From contig NZ_CP021255.1 of assembly GCF_002952055.1 (NCBI RefSeq), positions 2,710,418 to 2,774,417 of the forward strand: a DNA stretch of 64,000 bases. Reading direction: 5' to 3'. A model generated the notes under the pieces. It was not told the origin of the DNA and did not search any database. It was given only the letters and a program-made list of their open reading frames with translations. Position numbers and translations under genes: made by a program. Shown here one piece after another: positions 8,300 through 17,718 of this stretch (its first letter is position 1; each line of letters opens with the position of its first letter). This DNA is from Desulfobulbus oralis. Lineage in GTDB: Bacteria; Desulfobacterota; Desulfobulbia; Desulfobulbales; Desulfobulbaceae.

Positions 8300-9997
8300 T
8301 CAAATGATCTTTGGCGCCAACAGAATCACAAGCTCCCGCTTTCTGACAGCTTTATCCTCATAACCAAAGAGGTACTTAATAAGTGGAATCTTGCCAACCA
8401 CTGGAGCAAACTGCTCTTTTTTCTCGGTAGCAGTATCAATTAAGCCACCAATGACCAGCATTTCCCCGTCACCTACTTGAACAGTGGTTGATAGCTCTCG
8501 CATTGTTATGACCGGGAGACCAATTTCTGCAGCATTGATTCCTACAGTTCTGTATGGGATAGCATCACCCTCCAATTCAGTGGTCACCGGTGTTAACTGC
8601 ATAATCATGCTGTGATCATCAGTAATTGTTGCAATGACACCCATGGAGACTCCTTCCACGATGCTATCCGTTTCAACTGTATAGTTGTGTTCATTACTGT
8701 CGCCATCATAATCATCCTCAATAGAGGAAATATATTTTCGCACCTTACCAATACTAATAATTGCAGGTTGCCCATTCAAAACGGTCAATTTTGGATTCGA
8801 AAGAATGTGCGTTTCCCCTTGTTCATTTAAGGCATTAATTAGCACGCTAAAATCAGCATTTGGCATGGAAATTTTGCTCACAAAGCGATTCGAACCAGTC
8901 CACGGGTACACCTGACCGTTAGTGCCAAAGGCTACGGTACCTGTAACCTTAAAGCTCTCCAACACGCTCCCCCAGTCCAAACCAATTTTGGTTCGATCTG
9001 ACAGATAGACCTCAATTATTTTGGCCTCAATGGCAATCTGGCGATAAAGTTCCTTTTTGAGGTTTGCAAAGTAATTTTCGACCGTTGCCATAACAGATGG
9101 CTTGGCCGTAACTGTCACGTTACCAGTCGCCTTGTCTACAATATAGAATGCGCCATCTTCAGCGCGCTGTCCGCTTTCGCCTTGCTTTGCTTTCTCACTC
9201 TTCACCACCGCAGGCTTGCGGGCCCGTTGGGGCAGCGGATTGCCAGTCTGTTCTGCCGCAGCGATTTCAGCCGCTGCCTCCGCAGCTTGTGCTTTACTTT
9301 CGGCTAGTGCAGCGCGTTCGGCAGCAGCCACATTCAAAATGACATCCAAGTTCTTTTGAACATTTTCCCAGATGTCAAAGGGGTTCTTCTCGCTGTTCAG
9401 TTTTACAACCCCCTCTGTTGCGGTAGTCACTTGTCCCTGCGTGGGAAGAAAATTGCCCCCAACCTTGGACGTATAATCACCTTTGACGTAGGGCACACCG
9501 ACATGAAAAACCTTGGTCGTTTTGTTCTTGACCACAATGGTTTTGCCGTTCATCTCGTAAAAATAGTCAGCCTGGCGCAGCAGGTTGGCAACTGCGTCCT
9601 GAAACAGATCCTGAGCATTGATATCGACATCAACCAGGTAATTCTGATCAACGTCACTAGCCCAGCTGACTGTCATGCCCTTGAGGTTTGCCAATCTTTT
9701 CAGTACGTCCCAGAGCGGCTGCGGCCCTGACGTCGATTTGATCGTTGCGCCTACCCGTATTTGAAACTCCGCCGGCGTATCACCAAGATCATCCCCCAAG
9801 GCTGTTCGTGATGCCAAATACCCTGGGTTTTGGTAGCGCGATGGCATTTGGACAGGCTCGTTCATCTTTGTTGGCATGCTGGACATGGCTGACGGGGCGG
9901 GAGTTTCTTGCTTACCACCCTTTTTTCCACTGCAGGCGCCAAGAGCACAGATCAATGCTAGTGTCGCAAAGATCACCAATGTTTTCTGCAAGTTCAT
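8300..9997 (-). CDS. Type IV pilus secretin, MshL/PilQ family, lipoprotein
   Basis: A 565-aa outer-membrane secretin that forms the pore through which the pilus leaves the cell. The ATG at 9997 is preceded by GGAG at good spacing and starts a lipoprotein signal (LICALGAC, Cys22). Residues 50-160 form the secretin N0/STN-type domain (PLWDVLKRLANLKGMTVSW), followed by an N1-like domain with an Ala/Glu-rich insert. The C-terminal secretin domain has GLDWGSVL, VLNGQPAIISIGK, STTVQVGDGEMLVIGGLI and a final RELVILLAPKII. It lacks the AMIN domain of PilQ, which is found in the gene just upstream. MshL is the closest family by architecture. Confidence 0.9.
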   Translation of the reverse strand: MNLQKTLVIFATLALICALGACSGKKGGKQETPAPSAMSSMPTKMNEPVQMPSRYQNPGYLASRTALGDDLGDTPAEFQIRVGATIKSTSGPQPLWDVLKRLANLKGMTVSWASDVDQNYLVDVDINAQDLFQDAVANLLRQADYFYEMNGKTIVVKNKTTKVFHVGVPYVKGDYTSKVGGNFLPTQGQVTTATEGVVKLNSEKNPFDIWENVQKNLDVILNVAAAERAALAESKAQAAEAAAEIAAAEQTGNPLPQRARKPAVVKSEKAKQGESGQRAEDGAFYIVDKATGNVTVTAKPSVMATVENYFANLKKELYRQIAIEAKIIEVYLSDRTKIGLDWGSVLESFKVTGTVAFGTNGQVYPWTGSNRFVSKISMPNADFSVLINALNEQGETHILSNPKLTVLNGQPAIISIGKVRKYISSIEDDYDGDSNEHNYTVETDSIVEGVSMGVIATITDDHSMIMQLTPVTTELEGDAIPYRTVGINAAEIGLPVITMRELSTTVQVGDGEMLVIGGLIDTATEKKEQFAPVVGKIPLIKYLFGYEDKAVRKRELVILLAPKII

Positions 9998-10019
9998 CTC
10001 TTTTCTCCGTATGAAATGA

Positions 10020-11507
10020 TCAATTCGCCATACCAACTCTTGCCCTGACGAACCGCGACAGATCAGATGGCAACGCAAAGCCCGAACTCAGAATCTCCCG
10101 ATAGGCCTGCACAGCCTGGGAACTTGCGCCTTTCTTATCCAGGATCCTTGCCTTGGCCACCATAGCCTCCAAGGTCCTACCATAGAGAGAATCGTGCTTC
10201 GCGAGAATTTGCAGGGCAAGATCATATTGGCGAGCTTCTTCACGAAATAGGGCATAACTCAGAAGTGCCTCCTGACTAGGGCTGTCACCCTGCACACACA
10301 TATCGAAGTAAGAAGCTGCAGCCTGCATGCTACGCATATTGGCCGAGGCAATAGCTGCGTTGAGGGCAGCTACACGATCCTTTTTATTGATTGCCAAAGC
10401 ACTCTTGGCGTATTGTAGGGCTTTGGCATTCTGCCGCAATTCCACCAGGTAGATAGCCGAGATCCTATTCGCCAGCTTGGCATTGGAACTCCACTTCTCA
10501 AAGGCCTGTTCATAGGCCTGCACAGCCATGGTCGGATTGTGTGCCTTCTCAAACTCGCGGCCCCTGGCAATCAGTTGCGAGGCCTCAACCAGGCCCACAG
10601 GCTGCTGTTCCATCTGGGTAATCACCAAAGCGTCCTGCTGGGCTATGTCTTCATCAGCCTGGAAGGAGAGTTTGCTTACGGTTTTGTTTGGCCAGATAAA
10701 CTCCTTTGACTTTGGGTAGATAACGATGGTGTTGTAACGCTCCTCTTTTTTCAGGTCCTTCAGATTCAGGATAGCGTCAAGAGCAAAATCCCAGGGGACG
10801 TCATCAAGGGTCAAGGTCAAAGTGCCCTGAACAGACTCATCCACAATAATGTTTGTTCCGCTGACTTCCCTAAGGAAGCGAAAGACATTGTGGAGATCCA
10901 TTTTATAAAAATCCACGCTGATTCGCTCGCGCTCATAACCAGAGAAACCAAAGGTCTCGTTGCCCTGGCTGCTGCGCGCTGGGCCTGCCGCCTTGGATGT
11001 ATCAGGGAGCTGCTTGGCCAGTGCCTTGCCGGAAGCTGCATTCGTTTTGCTTTTGCCCGCCACAGCAGGCTTCTGCAACTCAAAATTCACCAGAATATCC
11101 TTGCCATCCTGCTTCGTGGTATAGGGCAATGACTTCTTTAATATGAATTCAAACCGCAAAATCTGAGGACTTGCATCAGCAATTTCCTTGGTCTGCAACT
11201 GAATCGGGGTATCTTTGGGAATATCGGCAGTTATCCCGGATTTGAGACTTGCGTTTGCCACATCAATAACGACCCGTGCCGGCTTCGGCAACTCATAGGT
11301 CTGATAGGTCAAACTTTCATTGCCTTTAATACGGACTTCCAATGATGCAGCCGATTTCTTGACGGCAATTTCGGTAACCGCAGACTTTTCCCCTTCCTGG
11401 GCCTGCACCACCGCGACAAAGGCCAAGCCTACAAAAGCAGCTGATGCAGCGCCCAACCACCGCCGACAGCACTCACGAAAAAGTGCACTATCTCCAAGCC
11501 TTTTCAT
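10020..11507 (-). CDS. AMIN-STN-TPR protein: N-terminal half of a split PilQ
   Basis: A 495-aa exported protein with a signal peptide (residues 1-36, ending AVVQAQ). Residues 45-150 form an AMIN domain (VIDVANASLKSGI, QILRFEFILKK), which in PilQ binds peptidoglycan. Residues 195-275 form an STN/secretin N0 domain (ISVDFYKMDLHNVFRFLREV and DVPWDFALDAILNLKDL). Residues 310-490 are TPR-like helical repeats. No secretin pore domain is present; that is encoded by the next gene. Start ATG overlaps the pilP stop as ATGA. Function in secretin assembly or anchoring is inferred from domains and context. Confidence 0.85.
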   Translation of the reverse strand: MKRLGDSALFRECCRRWLGAASAAFVGLAFVAVVQAQEGEKSAVTEIAVKKSAASLEVRIKGNESLTYQTYELPKPARVVIDVANASLKSGITADIPKDTPIQLQTKEIADASPQILRFEFILKKSLPYTTKQDGKDILVNFELQKPAVAGKSKTNAASGKALAKQLPDTSKAAGPARSSQGNETFGFSGYERERISVDFYKMDLHNVFRFLREVSGTNIIVDESVQGTLTLTLDDVPWDFALDAILNLKDLKKEERYNTIVIYPKSKEFIWPNKTVSKLSFQADEDIAQQDALVITQMEQQPVGLVEASQLIARGREFEKAHNPTMAVQAYEQAFEKWSSNAKLANRISAIYLVELRQNAKALQYAKSALAINKKDRVAALNAAIASANMRSMQAAASYFDMCVQGDSPSQEALLSYALFREEARQYDLALQILAKHDSLYGRTLEAMVAKARILDKKGASSQAVQAYREILSSGFALPSDLSRFVRARVGMAN

Positions 11508-12106
11508 TTACCTTCTCCATCTCTTTTCAGCTTCATGAACACATCTGTCTCTATCTTCTCTCCACCGCGGGTCTGGGCCGTTTCGGTAACTTTCACCTGT
11601 TCCTTCTGGATTTCCGTTACCTGACCGTGTCTGCCGATCAGCTGACCCACGGTAATTTTGTAGCCTTTTTTGGTCACATCCTCCACCATGGCTATTCGAC
11701 CCCGTGGTGTATCCATCACTGCGACTAAACTCAGTTGGGCGGGTTCAAAAAGCTGCATGCCTGTCAGCTCGCCCTCTTCATCCAGCAGCTCGTTCGGATT
11801 GACCGACTTGAGCGTAATAAAGGGTTTAAAAGGATCTGGTCTTGATGCAACCTGATATTCATACTGAGGCGCTGCTGCACCCTGCGCTGCATTACCCTGC
11901 AGGGGCGCAGCCTCCTCCTGCATGGGAGCTGGTGGTGAACCGCCCATATCTGTATCTGCATCAGAAGGCAATAGAGCCTGGCTTGACGAAGCGTCAATTG
12001 CCATAGCTATATTGCCTCCACCAAGCATGATGGACATCACCGCCACAATAATCCTCACAGAGGTACCCAGATGAAAAGCCGATTTTGTCAGATGCTGCAT
12101 TTTCAT
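11504..12106 (-). CDS. pilP: Type IV pilus assembly protein PilP
   Basis: PilP is normally an inner-membrane lipoprotein that links PilN/PilO to the secretin PilQ. This copy (about 200 aa) has an N-terminal hydrophobic segment followed by a Pro/Ala-rich linker. It then has the PilP domain (YQVASRPDPFKPFITLKS, FEPAQLSLVAVM, YKITVGQLIGRHG). No lipobox is evident, so it may be anchored by a transmembrane helix. The ATG at 12106 is chosen, although a GTG at 12118 is possible. It sits between pilO and the AMIN protein, in the usual pilMNOPQ order. Confidence 0.9.
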   Translation of the reverse strand: MKMQHLTKSAFHLGTSVRIIVAVMSIMLGGGNIAMAIDASSSQALLPSDADTDMGGSPPAPMQEEAAPLQGNAAQGAAAPQYEYQVASRPDPFKPFITLKSVNPNELLDEEGELTGMQLFEPAQLSLVAVMDTPRGRIAMVEDVTKKGYKITVGQLIGRHGQVTEIQKEQVKVTETAQTRGGEKIETDVFMKLKRDGEGK

Positions 12107-12136
12107 GATATCATCCACCCTCTTGCAATAGGACCA

Positions 12137-12787
12137 CTATTTTTTCGCGGCCTGCTTTCCGGCTTGACTTTGCGGAGTTGCAGTAGATTCTACTGTAGAA
12201 CGATAAGTGACCAGCGTACCCGTTGAAGTCAAAAGAATCTCATCATTTTCCTGTTTCGGCGTGGCCATGCTTAGAGAATCAAGCGTCACAATCCGATCCA
12301 GCTTGGACAATTTATCTAAAAATGTACCAACGCTATGATACGGGCCATACAGAGAAATAGAAATAGGAATTTCCGCATAGAATTCCTGCGGGACTTCCGG
12401 ACCCGGCGCAAAAGACAGGAACTCAAGCCCTGCAGCCTTACCCAAATCTGAGATTGTCCGCAGCAGCTTCGGAATTTCGTTAGTTTTCGGGATATTGACA
12501 AGACTTTCATCAAATTTGCGCTGCGTTTCCGCCAACTTGGCCATGAAAGCCGGCATATTGGCAATAGCGCTTTGAGCTTTATGAATTTCCTCGTTCACAT
12601 CGGCTATCTGCTCTCTTAAACCTTTTTGCTCCTCAATGTTTGGCTCATATACTGCATAGTACATTCCTGCGAGCGGAATCGCGATTGCCAGCAGTAAAAC
12701 AAAAATCTTAATCTTATTGTCCAGCGACTGATATTGACCATCAATAAAAGAATCAAGTTTATTCTGTCGCGCATTTTTTGCAGCCAT
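12137..12787 (-). CDS. pilO: Type IV pilus inner-membrane platform protein PilO
   Basis: A bitopic inner-membrane protein of 216 aa that forms heterodimers with PilN and aligns the motor with the secretin. The single transmembrane helix is at residues 27-47 (IFVLLLAIAIPLAGMYYAVY). A periplasmic coiled coil follows (residues 50-95), then a ferredoxin-like fold (ISISLYGPYHSVGTFLDKLS). The ATG at 12787 has AAGGAG eight bases upstream, so an upstream in-frame extension is discarded. The gene starts 10 bases after pilN. Confidence 0.92.
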   Translation of the reverse strand: MAAKNARQNKLDSFIDGQYQSLDNKIKIFVLLLAIAIPLAGMYYAVYEPNIEEQKGLREQIADVNEEIHKAQSAIANMPAFMAKLAETQRKFDESLVNIPKTNEIPKLLRTISDLGKAAGLEFLSFAPGPEVPQEFYAEIPISISLYGPYHSVGTFLDKLSKLDRIVTLDSLSMATPKQENDEILLTSTGTLVTYRSTVESTATPQSQAGKQAAKK

Positions 12788-12797
12788 GATCCACTCC

Positions 12798-13382
12798 TTA
12801 CTGAGCTTTGGCCGGAGCGGCGGCGGGTTGCGTCGGCCCAAGCCTATCTATGGAACTCCGCAGCGTGAATTCCTTAAGATCGCGATCAGCGTATTTTTTC
12901 ATGTCCGATTTTCCCAAGGTCACATTAGACAAATATGGTGAGTTTTCCAACTCATCCATATATCTGGCTATTGTTTGATTGTCCTGGGACATGCCGGTCA
13001 CTTCAAGCCCGCTTGAACTCTGTGACAATTGAGTGAGCCACATTCTGTCCGGCGGGGTATGACTCGCGACGTCATCCATGACATGAACGGCTACCCCTGC
13101 ATTCTTTTTCAGCTCCTTGATTATTGCTATCCTGGTTTCAAGGAGTGCCTGTTGTTGCTCTAATTGTTTGATTTTATTCAATTCATCATTATACTTTTCT
13201 TTCTCTTCTTGTACTACCTCAAGTTCAGCACGCAATCCTCTCGTCTGGATTACCTGCACGATACCAACAAACGCTAGCGCAGCAATGAACAGACCTACAG
13301 TAAGAATGGCCAACATAAGCTCTTTCTTGGCCTTATTCCTACGTCTGATTTCACGGACCGGTAATAAGTTTATCTGTATCAT
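12798..13382 (-). CDS. pilN: Type IV pilus inner-membrane platform protein PilN
   Basis: A 194-aa bitopic protein whose cytoplasmic N-terminus carries the INLLPVRE motif that docks into PilM. The transmembrane helix is near residues 23-45, with a coiled coil at 50-85. A periplasmic PilN fold follows (MWLTQLSQSSSGLEVTGMS). The ATG at 13382 places the docking motif at residues 3-10, as in the family. It begins 4 bases after the pilM stop, so translation is probably coupled. The tail is Pro/Ala-rich. Confidence 0.93.
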   Translation of the reverse strand: MIQINLLPVREIRRRNKAKKELMLAILTVGLFIAALAFVGIVQVIQTRGLRAELEVVQEEKEKYNDELNKIKQLEQQQALLETRIAIIKELKKNAGVAVHVMDDVASHTPPDRMWLTQLSQSSSGLEVTGMSQDNQTIARYMDELENSPYLSNVTLGKSDMKKYADRDLKEFTLRSSIDRLGPTQPAAAPAKAQ

Positions 13383-13386
13383 AGTC

Positions 13387-14436
13387 TTAAAGAGTGGCTG
13401 GGCGAATTGCAAGACCCGCTGCAATTGCCATTTCTGGGCCTAAGGCTGCCAAAAATTGGCGATCAAACCTCTTTTCGTCAACCTGAATACGATCAAAAGG
13501 ATCAAACACCTGAACAGGCAAGTCTATTTCTTTGGCAATGTATTCCGACAGTCCAGAGACCTTTGCCCCCCCTCCGCTCAAAACGATATGGGATAGTGAT
13601 CTCTTCTGATTGTTAGAGCGATACAAATCGACAGCCTTTCTGATTTCCATCGCCCATTGGCTGCACACCTTGGTAAAAATGCCGCGGATTTTCGCCTCGT
13701 GCTCCGGCGCCGCTACCGCGCCCAGTTTAATCTTCTCGGCCAAGTCGTAGTCGACATCCAGATCCACTGCAATGCGATTGGTCAACTGGGCACTGCCCAC
13801 GGCAACATCACGGGCGACAACAGATACACCATCAGCTATGATGTTAATATTCATCTTGGAGGCACCGATATCTATCAGTGCCACATTAACCTCAGATGAG
13901 GTAACTACCCCCCAAATATTGCTGAGAGCGAAACCGTCGACATCGACCAAAACCGGATTCAGCTTCAACGCTGCAAGCATATCAAGATAGTGGTTGACCA
14001 CTTCCTTCTTTGCCGCCACCAGCATGATATCTTGCCGGTCAGAACCGGCTTTTCGGACCGGTAACCTTTGAAAATCCAAGTAGATGTCCTTGGAGTCAAA
14101 AGGAATATACTGCTCGGCTTCCATTGCAATATATTTCCTCAATTCTTCATCAGACATCTGTTCCAGGTTGATCTTTTTTACGATGACAGAATAGCCGGAA
14201 ATCGAAACGCCTACCTTTTTCCCCTTGACCTGGAGATTTTTCAGCAGGGCGGCAACCGTTTTACCTACAGCCTTGGGCTCTTTCAGATCGCCATCCTCGA
14301 CCGCTTCGGCAGGCAAAGCTGCACTCCCCGCTGCCAGCAGGCGGTAGCCTTCTTTACCGCTCGGCTGCAGCTGGCACACCTTCACCGCATGCGTACCAAT
14401 ATCAATACCAATTACCAATTCTTTTTTCTTCGCCAT
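13387..14436 (-). CDS. pilM: Type IV pilus actin-like ATPase PilM
   Basis: A cytoplasmic actin/FtsA-like protein of 349 aa that polymerises at the inner membrane and binds PilN. Phosphate loop 1 is seen as IGIDIGTHAVKV, loop 2 as ALIDIGASKMNI and the adenosine motif as HIVLSGGGAKVSG. It is the first gene of the operon and lies downstream of a promoter-like sequence at 14491-14521. Length matches the family (about 350 aa). Confidence 0.95.
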   Translation of the reverse strand: MAKKKELVIGIDIGTHAVKVCQLQPSGKEGYRLLAAGSAALPAEAVEDGDLKEPKAVGKTVAALLKNLQVKGKKVGVSISGYSVIVKKINLEQMSDEELRKYIAMEAEQYIPFDSKDIYLDFQRLPVRKAGSDRQDIMLVAAKKEVVNHYLDMLAALKLNPVLVDVDGFALSNIWGVVTSSEVNVALIDIGASKMNINIIADGVSVVARDVAVGSAQLTNRIAVDLDVDYDLAEKIKLGAVAAPEHEAKIRGIFTKVCSQWAMEIRKAVDLYRSNNQKRSLSHIVLSGGGAKVSGLSEYIAKEIDLPVQVFDPFDRIQVDEKRFDRQFLAALGPEMAIAAGLAIRPATL

Positions 14437-14490
14437 GGTCTTCTTATCCGTGTAATGGACTGCTCATGAGCGCCTGTTTCAGATGCTTCC

Positions 14491-14521
14491 TTTATAGCCC
14501 ATATGGGTGGTGGTTTGTCAA
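14491..14521 (-). promoter_or_regulatory. Probable promoter of the pilM operon
   Basis: On the minus strand a perfect TTGACA and a TATAAA are separated by 19 bases, about 55 bases upstream of the pilM ATG. The hexamers are near consensus, but the spacer is two bases longer than ideal. The 14437-14723 gap between divergent pilM and lepB also contains a notably AT-rich tract at about 14600-14645. Confidence 0.5.
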
Positions 14522-14723
14522 GGAGGCTTCCCTATTTTTTCATTTTTTTCCCAGAAAAAACGGGATAGTACCGGCTTGCTCCCAGGATTCCCAAGGCAAA
14601 TTAATGCATAACATATTGAAATATTTAATAATTTCTTTTTTCACAATTTTGCGCCTTGCTCCCCATTAAAGTTTCGGGTAGGAATAGGAAAAATTTTCCA
14701 CTCACTATTTTTGGTATGCCATC

Positions 14724-15485
14724 GTGCGCTTCTTTTTATTCAGCCGGCGCGGTTCCGCCCTTCGCGAAAACCTCGAGGCGCTTTGCGTAGCCCTTCTTGC
14801 AGTGCTGTTTATCCGCACCTTTATTGTTCAGGCCTTCAAAATCCCCAGCGGTTCCATGCTGCCAACCCTGCAAATTGGCGACTATATTCTGGTGAGCAAG
14901 TTTGCGTACGGCGTCAAACTGCCCTTCACCGGAAAGACCCTGATTTCGGGCGCAGACCCGCGACCTGGTGATATCATTGTTTTTCAGTACCCCAAAGATC
15001 CAAAAGTCGACTACATCAAACGGGTCATCGCGGTGGCAGGCGACGTGGTGGAAATCAGGGACAAAAAGCTCCTCATCAACAAGAAATCAGTGCCCGACCC
15101 GCATGCGACATTCAAGGATCCCATCATTCACCCCGAATCCCTAGACCTCCGCGACAATTTCGGGCCGGTCACAGTGCCTGCAAACTCGCTTTTTGTCATG
15201 GGCGACAACCGCGACAATTCTCATGACAGCCGTTTCTGGGGCTTTGTTCCTTTCCATGCCGTAAAGGGCAAAGCCTGGCGCCTGTACTGGTCCTGGGATA
15301 TAAATCAGCCCTTTTTTTCCTGGACCCGTATCCTGTCCATTCGGTGGCGACGAATCGGCCGGGCGGTAGTTGATTCCGGGGCTCCGCCGACCACTTTCCG
15401 CCCTGGCGCCCCGCCCCCATCGGCGACATTCGCCCCCAATCCAGGCAGTACACCAGCAGTGGGCTTCACTGATCTGTTGCCATGA
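14724..15485 (+). CDS. lepB: Signal peptidase I (LepB)
   Basis: This inner-membrane protease removes Sec and Tat signal peptides. One N-terminal helix (about residues 18-38) anchors the protein. The catalytic Ser lies in IPSGSMLPT (near residue 44) and the general-base Lys in DYIKRVIAVAGD (near residue 92), with the box E motif MGDNRDNSHDSRFWGF. The start is a GTG, because no in-frame ATG exists between it and an upstream stop at 14685 and no good Shine-Dalgarno is visible. The protein continues for about 50 residues past the usual end as a Pro/Ala-rich tail. The stop overlaps the pyrB start (ATGA). Confidence 0.95.
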   Translation: MRFFLFSRRGSALRENLEALCVALLAVLFIRTFIVQAFKIPSGSMLPTLQIGDYILVSKFAYGVKLPFTGKTLISGADPRPGDIIVFQYPKDPKVDYIKRVIAVAGDVVEIRDKKLLINKKSVPDPHATFKDPIIHPESLDLRDNFGPVTVPANSLFVMGDNRDNSHDSRFWGFVPFHAVKGKAWRLYWSWDINQPFFSWTRILSIRWRRIGRAVVDSGAPPTTFRPGAPPPSATFAPNPGSTPAVGFTDLLP

Positions 15486-16411
15486 AAACGGAATATACCT
15501 TTTCCCACCATCATATTCTCGGGATGGATCAATTCTCCCGGGAAGACATTACCCACATCCTGGCTACCGCAGAGTCCTTCAGGGACATCTCCGAGCGGCC
15601 CATCAAAAAGGTACCGGCGCTCCGTGGGCGCACGGTTGTCAATCTGTTCTTCGAAGCCTCGACCCGGACCCGCACATCCTTTGAGATTGCGGCCAAACGC
15701 CTGAGCGCAGACACCTTCAACTTCAGCTCCGCAACCAGCAGCACCAGCAAAGGCGAGACCCTGATCGACACGGCCCGCAACATCTCGTCCATGCACCCGG
15801 ACGTCATCATCCTGCGGCACCCGAATGCAGGCGCTCCCCGCCTGATCAGCCGCTATGTACCCGCCGCGATCGTCAACGCAGGCGACGGTGCACACCAGCA
15901 TCCGTCTCAGGGTCTGCTCGATCTGCTGACCGTACGGCAGCGCAAAGGCCGCCTTGATGGTCTGAAAATCGCCATTGTCGGTGACATCACCCACAGTCGG
16001 GTGGCCCGATCCGACATCCAGGGCTTTACCACCATGGGCTCAACGGTTTTTGTATACGGCCCGGGCACCCTCGTGCCGATGTACATAGAAAGCATGGGCG
16101 CGGTGCGAGCACGCAGCATGCACGAAGCCCTGGACCAGGCCGATGTGGTCATCGTGCTGCGTATCCAGCAGGAACGATTGTTCGAGGCCCTGCTGCCATC
16201 GCTTCGGGAATATGCCCAGCGTTTCGGCCTCTCGGACGGCCCCCTGGGCTGGGCCAGGGAAGATGCCATCATCATGCACCCCGGACCGGTCAACCGCGGG
16301 GTGGAACTCAACCCGGAACTCGCGGACTCGGCGCACTCCGTCATTCTGGATCAGGTCACCAACGGCGTTGCCGTACGCATGGCGCTACTCTATCTTGTGG
16401 GGAATGCCTGA
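15482..16411 (+). CDS. pyrB: Aspartate carbamoyltransferase, catalytic subunit
   Basis: It catalyses carbamoyl phosphate + L-aspartate to N-carbamoyl-L-aspartate, the committed step of pyrimidine synthesis. The carbamoyl-phosphate motif STRTRTSFE and the motif HQHPSQGLLDL are intact, as is the SSTSKGET loop. At 309 aa it has standard family length. The ATG overlaps the lepB stop by ATGA, and its stop overlaps the pyrC start by TGATG. No regulatory subunit PyrI is nearby, which fits the type that associates with dihydroorotase. Confidence 0.97.
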   Translation: MKTEYTFSHHHILGMDQFSREDITHILATAESFRDISERPIKKVPALRGRTVVNLFFEASTRTRTSFEIAAKRLSADTFNFSSATSSTSKGETLIDTARNISSMHPDVIILRHPNAGAPRLISRYVPAAIVNAGDGAHQHPSQGLLDLLTVRQRKGRLDGLKIAIVGDITHSRVARSDIQGFTTMGSTVFVYGPGTLVPMYIESMGAVRARSMHEALDQADVVIVLRIQQERLFEALLPSLREYAQRFGLSDGPLGWAREDAIIMHPGPVNRGVELNPELADSAHSVILDQVTNGVAVRMALLYLVGNA

Positions 16412-17718
16412 TGTCGAACTCCTGGCTCATTGTGAATGGCCGTATCCTGGATCCTGCCAGCGGCAGGGACGAACAGGGCGACCTGCTCATTATCGACGGC
16501 GTATTCGCGCCACCTGGCGAGGCCGTTCCCCCCGATGCCGGCCGCATCGACGCCACCGACCTCTGGGTGACGCCCGGTCTGATCGATATGCACACCCATC
16601 TGCGGGAACCCGGCTGGGAATACAAGGAAGACATCCGCTCCGGCTGCCAGGCGGCAGCAGCGGGCGGTTTCACGGGTGTGGCCTGCATGCCGAACACGAG
16701 GCCGGTCAATGACTGCGCCGCAATCACCCGCTTCATCCTGGAAAAAGCCAGGGTGGCGGCAGCACGTGTCTATCCGATTGGCGCCATCAGTCAGGGCAGC
16801 AGAGGCGAGCTGCTGGCTGATTTCGGCGAACTCAGGGAGGCCGGGGCGGTGGCGGTCAGCGATGACGGCAGGCCGGTTGAGAGCAGCCAGCTCATGCGGC
16901 GGGCGCTGGAATATGCCAACGACTTTGAGCTGCCGGTCATCTCCCACTGCGAAGACCTGGGGCTCGGCAGGGGCGCCATGCACGAGGGGCCGCATGCCAC
17001 CCGGCTGGGGCTCAGGGGCATTCCGGCGGCAGCCGAATCGGTCATGGTCTTCCGGGACATTGCGCTCGCGGAGTGCACCGGCTTGTCCGTGCATATCGCC
17101 CATGTGAGCACCGCCCAGTCACTGCACATCATCCGGGCCGCCAAAGCGCGCGGCGTGCGGGTCACGGCGGAAACCGCGCCCCACTACTTCACGCTGACCG
17201 ACGAGGCTGTGGGCGACTACGACACCAACGCCAAGATGAATCCGCCGCTTCGAAGCGCAGACGACCGTGAGGCGGTGCGGCAGGCCCTGGCCGACGGCAC
17301 GCTGGATGTCATCGTCACCGACCACGCGCCTCACTCCTGTCTGGAAAAGGAATGTGAATTCGAAAAGGCGGCCAACGGCATCATCGGACTGGAGAGCTCG
17401 CTGGGGCTCAGCCTGTGTCTGGTCCGGGACGGCCTGCTCAGCCCACTCAGGCTCATCGAGCTGATGTCGCTGGCGCCGGCCAGGATTCTCCATCTGCCCG
17501 CAGGTACACTGGCGCCGGGCGCAGCGGCGGATCTGACGCTCATCAATCCCGATCTGCCCTACATCTTTTCAGAAGGGGATATCCGCTCCAAGAGTCGCAA
17601 CACGCCCTTTCTGGGACGGCGGCTGCCCGGCCGGGCCGTGCTGACCATGGTGGACGGCAGGGTCAGCTACCGGAAAAATCTGTCCTCAACTGCTGCGGCA
17701 CCAGCTCATGACGCATAG
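16411..17718 (+). CDS. pyrC: Dihydroorotase
   Basis: A cytoplasmic zinc amidohydrolase of 435 aa that cyclises N-carbamoyl-aspartate to dihydroorotate. The metal-binding HxH is in [16 protein letters not shown]. Other ligand regions are [16 protein letters not shown] and VTDHAPHS. The length and REPG signature are those of the class I (long) bacterial type that partners with PyrB, here encoded by the overlapping upstream gene. Its 3' end overlaps the convergent queC by 13 bases. Confidence 0.97.
   Translation: MSNSWLIVNGRILDPASGRDEQGDLLIIDGVFAPPGEAVPPDAGRIDATDLWVTPGLIDMHTHLREPGWEYKEDIRSGCQAAAAGGFTGVACMPNTRPVNDCAAITRFILEKARVAAARVYPIGAISQGSRGELLADFGELREAGAVAVSDDGRPVESSQLMRRALEYANDFELPVISHCEDLGLGRGAMHEGPHATRLGLRGIPAAAESVMVFRDIALAECTGLSVHIAHVSTAQSLHIIRAAKARGVRVTAETAPHYFTLTDEAVGDYDTNAKMNPPLRSADDREAVRQALADGTLDVIVTDHAPHSCLEKECEFEKAANGIIGLESSLGLSLCLVRDGLLSPLRLIELMSLAPARILHLPAGTLAPGAAADLTLINPDLPYIFSEGDIRSKSRNTPFLGRRLPGRAVLTMVDGRVSYRKNLSSTAAAPAHDA

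Noticed and set aside
10020..14436. Type II secretion (GspL/M/N-D) instead of type IV pilus
   Set aside because: PilM actin motifs, the PilN INLLPVRE docking motif and the PilP domain fit the pilus alignment complex; no Gsp pseudopilin or GspE is adjacent.
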